A stretch of DNA of 64,000 nucleotides from the NCBI GenBank assembly GCA_019096065.1, contig JAGUCH010000008.1, forward strand, positions 253,001-317,000, in the 5' to 3' direction. Each line of letters opens with the position of its first letter. Within the stretch, counting starts at the first letter, position 1. A program made the translations under genes and the position numbers. The notes below the pieces were generated by a model, which worked only from the letters and a program-made list of their open reading frames with translations, had not been told where the DNA came from and ran no database searches. This document shows, piece after piece, positions 43,593-52,766 of this stretch. This stretch comes from Paracyclopina nana. Taxonomy: Eukaryota > Arthropoda > Copepoda > Cyclopoida > Cyclopettidae.

Positions 43593-45954
43593 ATGTCTGG
43601 CAAGGTTGTGCTTTTGTCTTGGCTCGTCCACTTGATTTTGGCGCAAGTTGGCACGGGGAAAAACATCATTTTCATGCTGAATGGAGAGGATCCCAGCTTG
43701 AAATGTGTGCCAATTGAAGAGTGTCCTTTCCTGAGTGAAATGCTGCAAGCTGGCACCTTCAAGGGCTTGGAAGAATTTGACATTTGTGGCTTTAACTCCC
43801 AAAATAGTCCAATGTATGAATGTCCTCAAAGTAGCAGCCAGGGAGAAAATTTGTGCATTTGCACCAGTGTTTTTGACTGTCTGCCATTGAACAAGTTGTT
43901 GGAAGAGAGGAAATTTGCTGAATTGAAGCAGCAAACTTCTTGTGGATTTGATGCTAATGTGCCCAAATATTGCTGCCCAATCATCAAGAAAAAGGCTGCC
44001 AAACCTACAACTCCTGTCTTAGAAATCACTGAAGAGCCTCCACTGAACATTTCATTTTTGGAGAGAATCAAGCCAAGTGAAGACTCTTTTGAAGACTCCA
44101 AAGAGGCCAACAACACTCAAGAGGTTAATTTTAAAGACTCTAGAAATTTTGATCATTCTCAACATTTTAGAGACGCAAAGAATTTCAAGATTTGAAATTT
44201 CTGAAATTCTCAAAAATAAAGACTCACAAGGCTTTAACGACTCTTAAAATTTTTTAGATTCTCTATAGTTGTTAAGGACTCATAAAACTTTAAGGACTCA
44301 CAAAATTTTAAGGACTCACAAAATTTCAAGGACTCTCATTGTCTTAAGGACTCACAAAATTTTAAGGACTCACAAAATTTTAAGGACTCACAAAATGTTC
44401 GGGACTCTCAATGTCTTAAGGACTCTCAATGTCTTAAGGACTCTCAATGTCTTAAGGACTCTCAATGTCTTAAGGACTCTTATTGTCTTAAGGACTCTTA
44501 TTGTCTTAAGCACTCTCAATGTCTAAAGGACTCTCAAAGTCTTAAGGACTCTCAATGTCTTAAAGACTCTTAAAGTCTTAATGACTCTCAATGTCTTAAG
44601 GACTCTTAAAGTCTTAAGGACTCTAAAAGTCTTGATGACTCTCAAAACTTAACAGAGTGCACCTAATAAACTCATTACATTTTCAGGACTCTCAAGGTTT
44701 GAAGGACTCTCAATGTCTTAAGGACTCTCAATGTCTTAAGGACTCTCATTGTCTTAAGGACTCTCATTGTCTTAATGACTCTCAATGTCTTAAGGACTCT
44801 TAAAGTCTTAAGGACTCTAAAAGTCTTGATGACTCTCAAAACTTAACAGAGTGCACCTAATAAACTCATTACATTTTCAGGACTCTCAAGGTTTGAAGGA
44901 CTCCCAAGGTTCAAAGGTCTCTCAAGGTTTGATGGACTCTCAAGGTTTTGAAGACTCCCAAGGTTTGAAGGACTCTCAAGGTTTGAAGGACTTTCAAGGT
45001 CTTAATGACTCTCAAAGTTTGAAGGACTCTCAAGGTCTTAATGACTCTCAAGGTTTGAAGGACTCTCAAGGCTTGAAGGACTCTCAAGGTCTTGAAGATG
45101 ATGAAGACTCTCAAGAAATTCTAGGTTCTCAAGACTCTCAAGTCTCTGAGGAGAGAAGGCAATTTTTTGACCAGTTGAACTTGGTCTGTGGAGTGGCCAC
45201 AGTCCAATTCATCCACCAAGGCATGGAGACAGCTGATCACGAGTACCCTTGGCTGGCAGCCCTGGTTTACACCCATCCAGAGGCGAGGAGTGAACTTGTC
45301 CTCTGTGGAGGCTGCATCATCAGCTCCAATGTTATTATGACAGCTGCCCATTGCCTCAACACCTACAAAGGTCACCAATTGACCTCGGTGAGGATTGGCC
45401 ATGCCAATTTGACCTCAGGCTTGACCCTGGACCATGACATTGACCTCATTTTGCCCCATCCGAAATTTGGCCAGAATGTCACCATTTTCAATGACATAGC
45501 TCTCCTGAGGCTGGAAAAGGCCATAGAGTTTGACGTGCCCATGAGGCCAGTGTGCCTGCCTGAAAAAGGGCAGACCTTGAGGGCTGGTGATGGATCGAAT
45601 TTAAGGGTGGCTGGCTGGGGAAGCACAGAAAATGCCCTGAGGTCCAATGTCTTGATGGACATTGGCTTGAGTCTCATTGGCAATCAAGAGTGTGAGGACC
45701 AATTTGAAAGACTCGTCCAGACTTTTGACCTCAAAGAGTCCCAAATGTGTGCTCAGGGCAAACTGGGCCAAGATTCATGCAGGGGAGACTCTGGAGGACC
45801 TCTGATGCTCATGCAAGAATTTGGACCAACAGTTGCAATTGGCATCACTTCCTTTGGCACTGACAAGTGTGACAGTAGTGTGCCTGCAGTGTACACCAGA
45901 GTGTCACTCTACATCGATTGGATCAATGACTTTCTATTCGAGAATAAACCCTAA
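43593..45954 (+). CDS. Secreted CLIP-domain serine protease with hexapeptide-repeat linker
   Basis: Two coding exons are inferred: 43593-44123 and 44881-45954 (phase 0; donor GAG|GTTAAT, acceptor ACATTTTCAG), giving 534 residues. A signal peptide (LLSWLVHLILAQ) is followed by a degenerate CLIP domain (CVPIEEC..DICGF..YEC, two Cys missing) and a complete six-Cys CLIP (LCICTSVFDC..SCGF..YCCP). Next come about 15 copies of DSQGLK, then a chymotrypsin-fold domain with His (TAAHC), Asp (FNDIALL) and Ser (CRGDSGGP) all present, and Asp six residues before that Ser, predicting trypsin-like specificity. The activation strand reads VQF|IHQGMETADHEYPW, so the usual Arg/Lys-IVGG is absent. CLIP proteases act in arthropod haemolymph cascades (clotting, melanisation, Toll activation). 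The donor is the least certain part: 44124-44880 is intron if correct, otherwise the repeat region is spliced differently. Confidence 0.8.
44262..45110 (+). repeat. 18-bp repeat running across the protease intron-exon border
   Basis: Units GACTCTCAATGTCTTAAG (intron part) and GACTCTCAAGGTTTGAAG (exon part) share length, register and most bases. The first reads DSQCLK and the second DSQGLK. In the intron some units have become CTTAAAGACTCTTAAAG, which puts stops in frame. A 194-bp segment including the acceptor CATTACATTTTCAGGACTCTCAAG is itself duplicated (acceptors ending at 44686 and 44880). Confidence 0.85.
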
Positions 45955-46905
45955 ACAGAGTGTCTAAGACTCTTTTGGAGTGACAATTCAATGTCGGTGA
46001 TATTTTTGTTTGTGACATTATGTGACATACATTCTGTGACATTGTGTCATTAGTGTCATACCTGCTAAGTAACATACTATAGCGTAACTCAATGACTTTC
46101 TGTTTGAGAATAAACCCTAAGCAGAGTCTCTAAGACTCTTTTGGAATGACAATTCAATGCCGGTGATATTTTTGTTTGTGACGTTATGTAACATACATTC
46201 TGTGACATTGTGTCATTAGTGTCATGTCTGCTCAGCAACATAGTTTAGTGTCACTCAATGTCTTTCTATTCAAGAATAAACCCTAAGCAGAGTCTCTAAG
46301 ACTCTTTTGGAGTGACAATTCAATGTCGCTGACATTTCTGTTGGTGACATATATTCTGTGACATTGTGTCATGCCTGCTCAGTAACTTAGTATAGCGTCA
46401 CTCAATAACTTTCTATTCGAGAATAAACCCTAAACAGAGTGTCCAAGACTCCTTTGGAGTGACAATTCAATGTCAGTGACATTTTTCGTTATGTGACGTA
46501 TATCCTGCGAAATTGTGTCATTAGTGTCATGCCTGGGCAGTAACATAGTGCAGCGTCACTCAATGACTTTATATTCAAGAATAAACCCTAAAATGAGTGT
46601 CAAAGACTCTTTTGGAGTGACAGGTCAATGTTTGACATTTCTGTTTGTGACTTCGTGTGACGTGTATGCTGTAACATTGTGTCATTAGTGTCATGCCTGG
46701 TAAGTAACATGGCATAGCATCCCTCAAAAACTTTCTTTTTGAGAATAAACCCTAAACAGAGTGTCTAAGACTCCTTTGGAGTGACAATTCAATGTCAGTA
46801 ACGTTTCTGATTGTGACGTTATGTGACGTATGTATTTGCTGCGACATTGTGTCATTAGTGTCATGCCTCCTTAGTTACATAGAATAGCGTTACTTCTAAT
46901 TACTG
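45925..46905 (+). repeat. Tandem copies of the protease gene's 3' end with poly(A) hexamer
   Basis: A unit of about 147-166 bp beginning with the last codons of the protease (CAATGACTTTCTATTCGAGA then ATAAACCCTAA) is repeated six times. AATAAA lies at 45943, 46109, 46275, 46422, 46580 and 46744. Each copy continues with GAGTGTCTAAGACTC, GGAGTGACAATTCAATGTC and CATTGTGTCATTAGTGTCAT. Only the first copy is joined to the coding frame. The transcript may therefore use several poly(A) sites. Confidence 0.85.
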
Positions 46906-47757
46906 ATGTTGAGACAAGTCAACTCAGTGACATTGTGACACTTTTGACAATATGTATTGCCTACTTTGTGACATATTGTCATGAATCAAAACTGTAACAA
47001 TGTTACTGAGTTGACGAGTCTCAGTGTCAATAATTAGGAGTGGCACTTTACAGTGTTACTGAGTGTCACAAAATATTTGTCACACCTAATTATAGAACAT
47101 GAAACATGTCTGCTCTCTGACATATTTTCACTCTAGGTAAGTGACATTGTGCCTGGTCTGATTTTTGACTTAGTGACAAGTCTAATTTGTCACATGCATT
47201 GTGACACTTTTAATTTGTGACTACACGTAATGTCTGCTCAATGACATAGCATGACATTACTTTTAATTACTGATGTTGAGACAAGTCAACTCAGTGACGT
47301 TGTGACACTTTTGATTCATGACATGATATGTATTGCTTACTTTTTGGCAAAGATTTTCTTAAGGAAAAGTGAATCTGTTGCTGACAGCCACTCTACAAGT
47401 TCAGCTTGGGGCCGAGCAGTGTTTTTAATGGCAAATTTTTACTATTTTGTCTCATGGTTTTCCGCATATTTCAAAACAAACTATCTTTCATCACATTTCT
47501 TAGAAAAAAGATTAAATTTAACAATTGATTTTGCTCAAAAGGAGTAAAATGTGGTGCACTTAACAGCCAAAATTAGATTTGTTTACTTTCAAGTTGGCTA
47601 AAAGTCGATCTGATTTTTTTAGCATCAGCTAGCGCTCGTCATAAGACAGTTTATCTCCTTTCCTTGATGTCTTATTTGTTAAGACTAATAGTGCAGATGA
47701 TTGCAGGTAAAAACCTAAAAAAATTATCAAAAAGTTTCATCAGAATTTTTGGATGCC
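46906..47757. other. Intergenic, GTGACA-rich, no gene recognised
   Basis: ATTACTGATGTTGAGACAAG followed by TCAACTCAGTGAC occurs at about 46900 and again at about 47265, marking a duplication of roughly 365 bp that follows on from the protease 3' repeats. The rest is plain AT-rich sequence. A 98-codon frame at 47251-47547 spans repeat text and is not supported. Confidence 0.5.
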
Positions 47758-48311
47758 GTCACTAAGGCCTAAAAAAGATGGGTTTTAGGACCGAAAATAA
47801 GGGTAGATTTTAAGATCTAAAATATGGGTTTTTAAAGCCTACACTTTTTTGTATTTGGGTACCAAGATCTAAGTTGAAAGATGGATTTGAGCTGTTCCTG
47901 GGTTCCAAGATCTAAAGAACAAGATTTTAAGATCTACCAGCTTCAAAACTAGCAAGCAACAAGAAATTGAAGTTTTCAAAACATATTTTTGTGACTTCAC
48001 ATTTTGAAGAGTAAATACAATGAAATAAATTAAAAATGAAGTTCCTACAAGTTTTCTATTGAAAAATTTGAAAGTCTCTTTGCAGAACTTAAAGATCTTT
48101 AATAACCATTCGACTAGATTTTAAAATATATGAATAAAGACTTGATTTTTTTTAGATCTTAAAACCCACATGGTTAGATGTTAACATCCATTTTTTAGGC
48201 TTTAGCATCCAAACTATTAGATCTTGAGACCCAGAGCCAAAAAAGTGCTGGCTTCAAAACCCACCATGATTTTAGATCCTAAAACCTACCCCTATTTTAG
48301 GACTTAGTGAC
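47758..48311. mobile_element. Inverted-repeat element of about 554 bp
   Basis: The left end GTCACTAAGGCCTAAAA..GGGTTTTAGGA mirrors the right end TCCTAAAACCTACCCC..TTTTAGGACTTAGTGAC. Further inward, blocks like AGATCTAAAAT and GGGTTTT recur in both orientations (47805-47930 and 48165-48290). The interior has no coding signal. Flanks show only partial inverted similarity (GAATTTTTGG and GAAAATTCGGG), so the true ends may lie slightly further out, and no clear target duplication was found. Confidence 0.6.
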
Positions 48312-49394
48312 TTCTCCCGAATTTTCATAGTAAACAGTGCTTTTTCACAGCTTTTTAAAGCACTTTGCTGGAACAAAAATCAGTTCAAATATTGGCATAT
48401 TTTTCAAGCATTGCCCAAAAGCATCCATCTTGGCAGAATAATGGAGTTGTTTTTCAAGTGTTCACTTGATGGATTTTGCCCATGTATGCTTCACATTTTT
48501 AAAAGGCCAACTTTCACCCAGTATGCTAAACTAGCTGTCATCAGCCAAGTTTGCTAAATAAAACTAGTTTTTCACTAGTAACTATTACCACAAAGCTGCC
48601 GTCGGGCAAGAAAGTGTTGGTTAAAACCTGGCCAGCTTCTGCTGCTGCTATACTCCACTGTGCACTGCATACAGTCAGTCCCCTATCAAATTGCACAGTG
48701 GGGAGCAGCCCCTCAAAACCCCCATTTTCAATTTATCTCAAATTCATCAGTAATCATCATAAATAGTGAGTCATGTTAAAGTTGTGCTTTGGAGTGGAAA
48801 AATTGTGATGATTTTGAGGCTGGGGGTTTGAGAGGGTTTTGCCCCAGTGTGACTCATGTGGAGACTGCGTATGGATCTGTGTACGAAGAGCTGGCAGCTG
48901 GGATAGTCTGAGTTGGCGTCATCTTTCCTGCACACAGCTCAACTTTAGGTTTTCATTCTCCCATCTTTTTCCACTTTTTTGGTAAGTCACAAGATAACTT
49001 TAATGTGACGTTCATCTACTGTACTGTTTGCTTTAAAGTACTTTTAAAGACGACTCTTTGGGTAATTGACGGCATTTTTAGTTTATGTTGATTTACAATT
49101 TTTGGCGAAATGTTGCTGAAACGCCAATAAATAGAGAATTGAGTCATCATTGTAATCATTCAAATTGGGGCTCAGTCTCCAAGACTGAATTTTGAAAGTT
49201 GATGTAAAGGATGAGAGACGTCAAGATTTTCTAGACATTTGTCGAAGAGAGGATTGCTTTTTAAATACTACGAAAAGTGGCACTTGCTTTGAAAAGTATA
49301 CAGCTTTTTTAATTGGCCAGAAAATCTAGTTTTTTTATCATCAGCCCAAAATCAACTCTTTTAAAATTGATTGATGACTCATCGTTTTTTTTAG
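48312..49394 (+). other. Upstream region and likely 5' UTR intron of the coiled-coil gene
   Basis: A donor TTTTTTG|GTAAGTCAC at 48981|48982 and an acceptor GTTTTTTTTAG ending at 49394 suggest a non-coding first exon ending at 48981 and a 413-bp intron before the exon with the ATG. Two hairpin-family ends (CCACTGTGCA about 48656 and GCACAGTGGGG about 48694) face each other. The transcription start was not located. Confidence 0.5.
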
Positions 49395-49429
49395 GTTTGT
49401 CCATTTATTTTGGCTGATTTTTGACTGCT

Positions 49430-52400
49430 ATGGAGACATCCATTGATTTGATGGAACAAAAGGTTCATGAATTGGACGCGAGATTGAAGCAGATGAAAGA
49501 GGAAAGGGACAATGTGATTGCTGAGAACGAAGAGCTGCAAGAGCAATTGGACATGACAAACTCATCAGCTTCAGTTGGCATGCAAAAAATCAACGAATTA
49601 CGTAACGAAGTGGCCAAACTGGCTGAAGAAGTCACCAGGTAACGCCAAAAAATACCAAGTTCATTAGGTAGAAATATTGGAAAAATCTGGGCGTACCACA
49701 GCTTTTGCATTAAAAGTCAACTTTCAGTTTGGGAGACTGAAGCACAATTTGTGAGATTACAATCGAGTCCCATTTCTTAATATGTTGTCTTCTCAGCGAC
49801 ATTTTGACATAAAATCGCTCTTAGGTTTTAGAAATACGTCCATTCCGGAATGAAGCATTCATTGACATAACTTTTGGATTTTGACGATGATTATGTAATA
49901 TGTTACATAATGAGTTCAATATTGCAGGATTGACTATGCGACAACTACCCAAGAGCATGAGCTGAAGTCACTGAGTGACCACATGTGTGATTTGAACTCT
50001 TTGAAGGAAACTGTCAAGGAGCAAACTGAGGAAATTTCCATCTTGAAAGATGACTACATGCGGATGAAGACTCACTTGAATGTTTCTGCCAAATTGGAGC
50101 TGCAAACCCAGGAGAGGATGTATGAGAGTCGATTGCACCACCTTGAAAATGTGCTAGAGGAAATGAGGCAAAGGGAAGGGCATTTCATTCATTTAGCAGA
50201 AGAAACTGCTGTGCTCAAAGATCAGGTAAATTACAAGATGTGTACCCAACTAGGAAAATTAAGGGTCAGAATGATGCTGACATGTTCAGAATATCGAGCT
50301 GATTTATCTACAAAATCTTAACAAACATCTTCTATACTGGTACATTCATGTTAGCCAATCTGGAGATGCAAGCTTCAGGAAGACTGACTTTAAATGAATT
50401 GTTATCGCGATAACCAGAGACTTATATAACAAGAGAAGTGCTACTGGGCGAGGCTTAAGGGGGTGCGTTTGCAGATCTGCTGCACGCTCCAAAAGAGACT
50501 ACAATGGAATATTGGTCGCGGCTGCCTGAACTTGGGCCGGGGCAGACTTTTGGTTGCTAATAACTCCTAAATGAGTCCACTTAGCCAAAATATTCCTATT
50601 TTACAAGCTGTTCAATTTTGCTAGGGCTATCTTTTGTCTTTTATAAATATTTCCCCAACTATTAGGAATTAAAAGTTGTAAAACAGAGGTGCTAGTTGGC
50701 GTTTTCCTTTCTGGATCAATACAGCCCGCTGACTATTTTATTAGAACAGCTGACCCAAACGTTTTCAAAATCACTTGTAGCACTTGGCGCGCGCTCGCGT
50801 GCAGTGAGAATGCAAGAAGTAGCACTTCTCTTTCTATATAAGTCTCTGGCGATAACTTTACCCACTCATGTCAGCAAAAATGTCGCTTCTACATTTGGTA
50901 AAATGACCGAGGCCCATCTACAGTTGCATTCTGTCATGTTTTCAACAGCTTTACTCGAAAGCTTGCTAAGAAAGTGATGCTATTTTTTTTTGCTTGTTGA
51001 AAACTTGTCTTTGCATGGAGCTTGAAAAAGGTCGCGAATTCAGGCCTTGCTGCCCTTTGTGGCCTCATTGGCCTCTTACAGCCTTGCATTACAGGAAATA
51101 TGTATATTCTAATAATATTTAAACATAATGAATTGTCTTGCTCTCGTTTTTGCCAATTCAGGTCTTGTAAGGCTTGTAGGGATCTTAGTAGATGTCCATG
51201 CTTTGTGTTGATGCTAGTTGTGGGGAATTGGGGAATTTGTCATCCAAATTAAGGGTTGATGAATTTCTGCCCCTCTCCTGAGTCAAAACCTTAAAAATTA
51301 AGTGTTTAGTCACATGACTTCCTTCCTTTATAATTTTGTAATGCCTTACCTTTGCACTCTCCCTAGAAAATTATCTCTATCAAGGGTATTTGCTTGATGT
51401 TCTTCAGCTCAGGAAGGTCTTGCTTTGCCTTGGAAGGCTTTTATTGATGAAGAACCATCATGTGTTCAACTGGCAAACTTTTAATTTTCAAATAGCTTGC
51501 CACAACCAAAATGTCTGCTGATGGCCGGCTCCAAGCTGATTTCGGCAAAATTCCAGATCATTCTTGCTCAGAAAGGGATCGTCAGATTTACTACATTTTG
51601 AATTAAGGTTTGTTAGAAAAACTGTTGGTTTCATGTAAGAAAACATGCATTCAGGACAATTAGCATCATCTCCAGATTTTTGGTAGAAATCTGTTGCAAT
51701 CATCCACATGAAATGTCACAGATTTCCTGTAGTAAACTTGTTCATGAAAAATATAGAAAATAGTTGAAAACATGTATGTGACATGAACAAGTTTACGCCA
51801 GATTTCTAACCGGTAGAAATGTCAGCAGAATTGCCGTAAACCAGAAGATAGGGATAGAGCAGCAAAAAAATTGTTAGAATACACATCAAAAAATTGTACA
51901 CGTTTTTGATGCAGTTTCTAACATTTCAATGTAGTGGCAAAAACTTGTCTTTGCATGTCCAGAACCTGCTTAGCATCCAAAAAAATTTCCTAGTTGGGTA
52001 ACTAGCAGCGCCATCTAGCGGAATGAGAGTTGACTTGAAGAAAAACGTGCTCTATGAACCACAAAACAAATTTGCATTCCTTTTCAGGTGGATGCACTTA
52101 GGGAGCTGTCCGTGATGGTGCTCAAGGATGAGTCTTCTTCCAATCGTTGCCACCAGCAACCGCCCTCGGCCGCCATCTTGGAATCTCCTGTTCGCAGCCA
52201 GTCCAACTTCAGCTTCAAAAGTGAAATCATTGAGAACAACTTGGAAAAGGAAATGATGCAAAACAATGCCATGACACTCAATGAAGACATCGATGATGAA
52301 GAAGAACATGTTGTGGAGAAGAAGATCATCCCTGAGGACTCCATAAGTTCTGCCAGCTCTGCAGGTGCTTCATCATCAGAAAAGAAGTCGATCTTGGCCA

Positions 52401-52588
52401 CTTCTTCGCCTAAACCTGGCATCAAGGTTTCCGGAACCTTGAGGCTGACCAAGCCTTTGGACTTTCAAAAGCCATACTCATCCAGCCACAAAAGGCTGCT
52501 TGAACTTGAGGAAGATCTCAATGATTACAATGAGCCTGGATGTGCTCCAAAACTCATGGCCACCATTTGGAGCTCCCTCTTCGATTGA
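49430..52588 (+). CDS. Coiled-coil protein of unknown function (335 aa)
   Basis: Coding exons 49430-49638, 49928-50225 and 52088-52588 join in phase with consensus borders (CAG|GTAACG, ATTGCAG, CAG|GTAAAT, CCTTTTCAG). The first ATG is METSIDLMEQ at 49430. Residues about 1-175 are heptad-rich and charged (LDARLKQMKEERDNVIAENE; LENVLEEMRQREGHF), predicting a long parallel coiled coil. Residues 176-335 are Ser- and acid-rich and probably disordered, with EDIDDEEEHVVEKK in the middle. I do not recognise the family. The length and layout would suit a motor or organelle adaptor or a scaffold, but that is speculation. The second intron carries transposon-like inserts (50245-51998). The gene ends about 180 bp from the nesprin stop on the other strand. 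Confidence 0.75.
50245..51998. mobile_element. Candidate TA-flanked inverted-repeat element filling the last intron
   Basis: TACCCAACTAGGAAA at 50243-50257 is matched in reverse complement by TTTCCTAGTTGGGTA at 51986-52000, including a TA on both outer edges (TA target duplication). Similarity continues weakly inward (GATGCTGACATGTTC against GATGCTAAGCAGGTTC). After removal of the nested hAT element the length is about 1.3 kb, the size of a Tc1/mariner transposon. No transposase motif is recognisable in any frame. AAACTTGTCTTTGCATG occurs twice inside (51001 and 51941), and GTAAACTTGTTCATG (51732) is inverted at 51782. Probably an old, dead element. Confidence 0.5.
50415..50848. mobile_element. 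434-bp hAT-type MITE with 8-bp target duplication
   Basis: The ends CAGAGACTTATATA (left) and TATATAAGTCTCTG (right) are inverted, and similarity extends through AGAGAAGTGCTACT. The octamer GCGATAAC flanks both sides exactly (50407-50414 and 50849-50856). CAGAG-type ends with an 8-bp duplication are the hallmark of the hAT superfamily. It has no transposase, so it is non-autonomous. It sits inside the larger inverted-repeat element of this intron. Confidence 0.9.
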
Positions 52589-52766
52589 CCCATAACAGAT
52601 CTCCCCCCCTTCGATGACTTTTTTGTTGAATATACATTTAAATATATTTTTCTCATGCAAACAACAGCTTTGGCAAACAATGATAGATCCTTGAAAATAC
52701 ATATATAGTTGTAGAAATAATACATGAAAAATAGCAATGTCTTTCAGGTCTCTGATTTTCTTTTGA

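Noticed and set aside
45925..47300. Shared GTGACA richness between zinc-finger genes and the region after the protease
   Set aside because: In the genes it follows from CDKCDK codons and in the repeats from local tandem copying. I see no common longer sequence.
47703..47712. GCAGGTAAAA as another zero-length exon
   Set aside because: It lacks a pyrimidine tract, has a weaker donor and lies in an intergenic stretch.
51488..51709. 73-codon reverse frame as a transposase remnant
   Set aside because: It has no recognisable catalytic or DNA-binding motif and is short. The position inside an inverted-repeat element alone is not enough.
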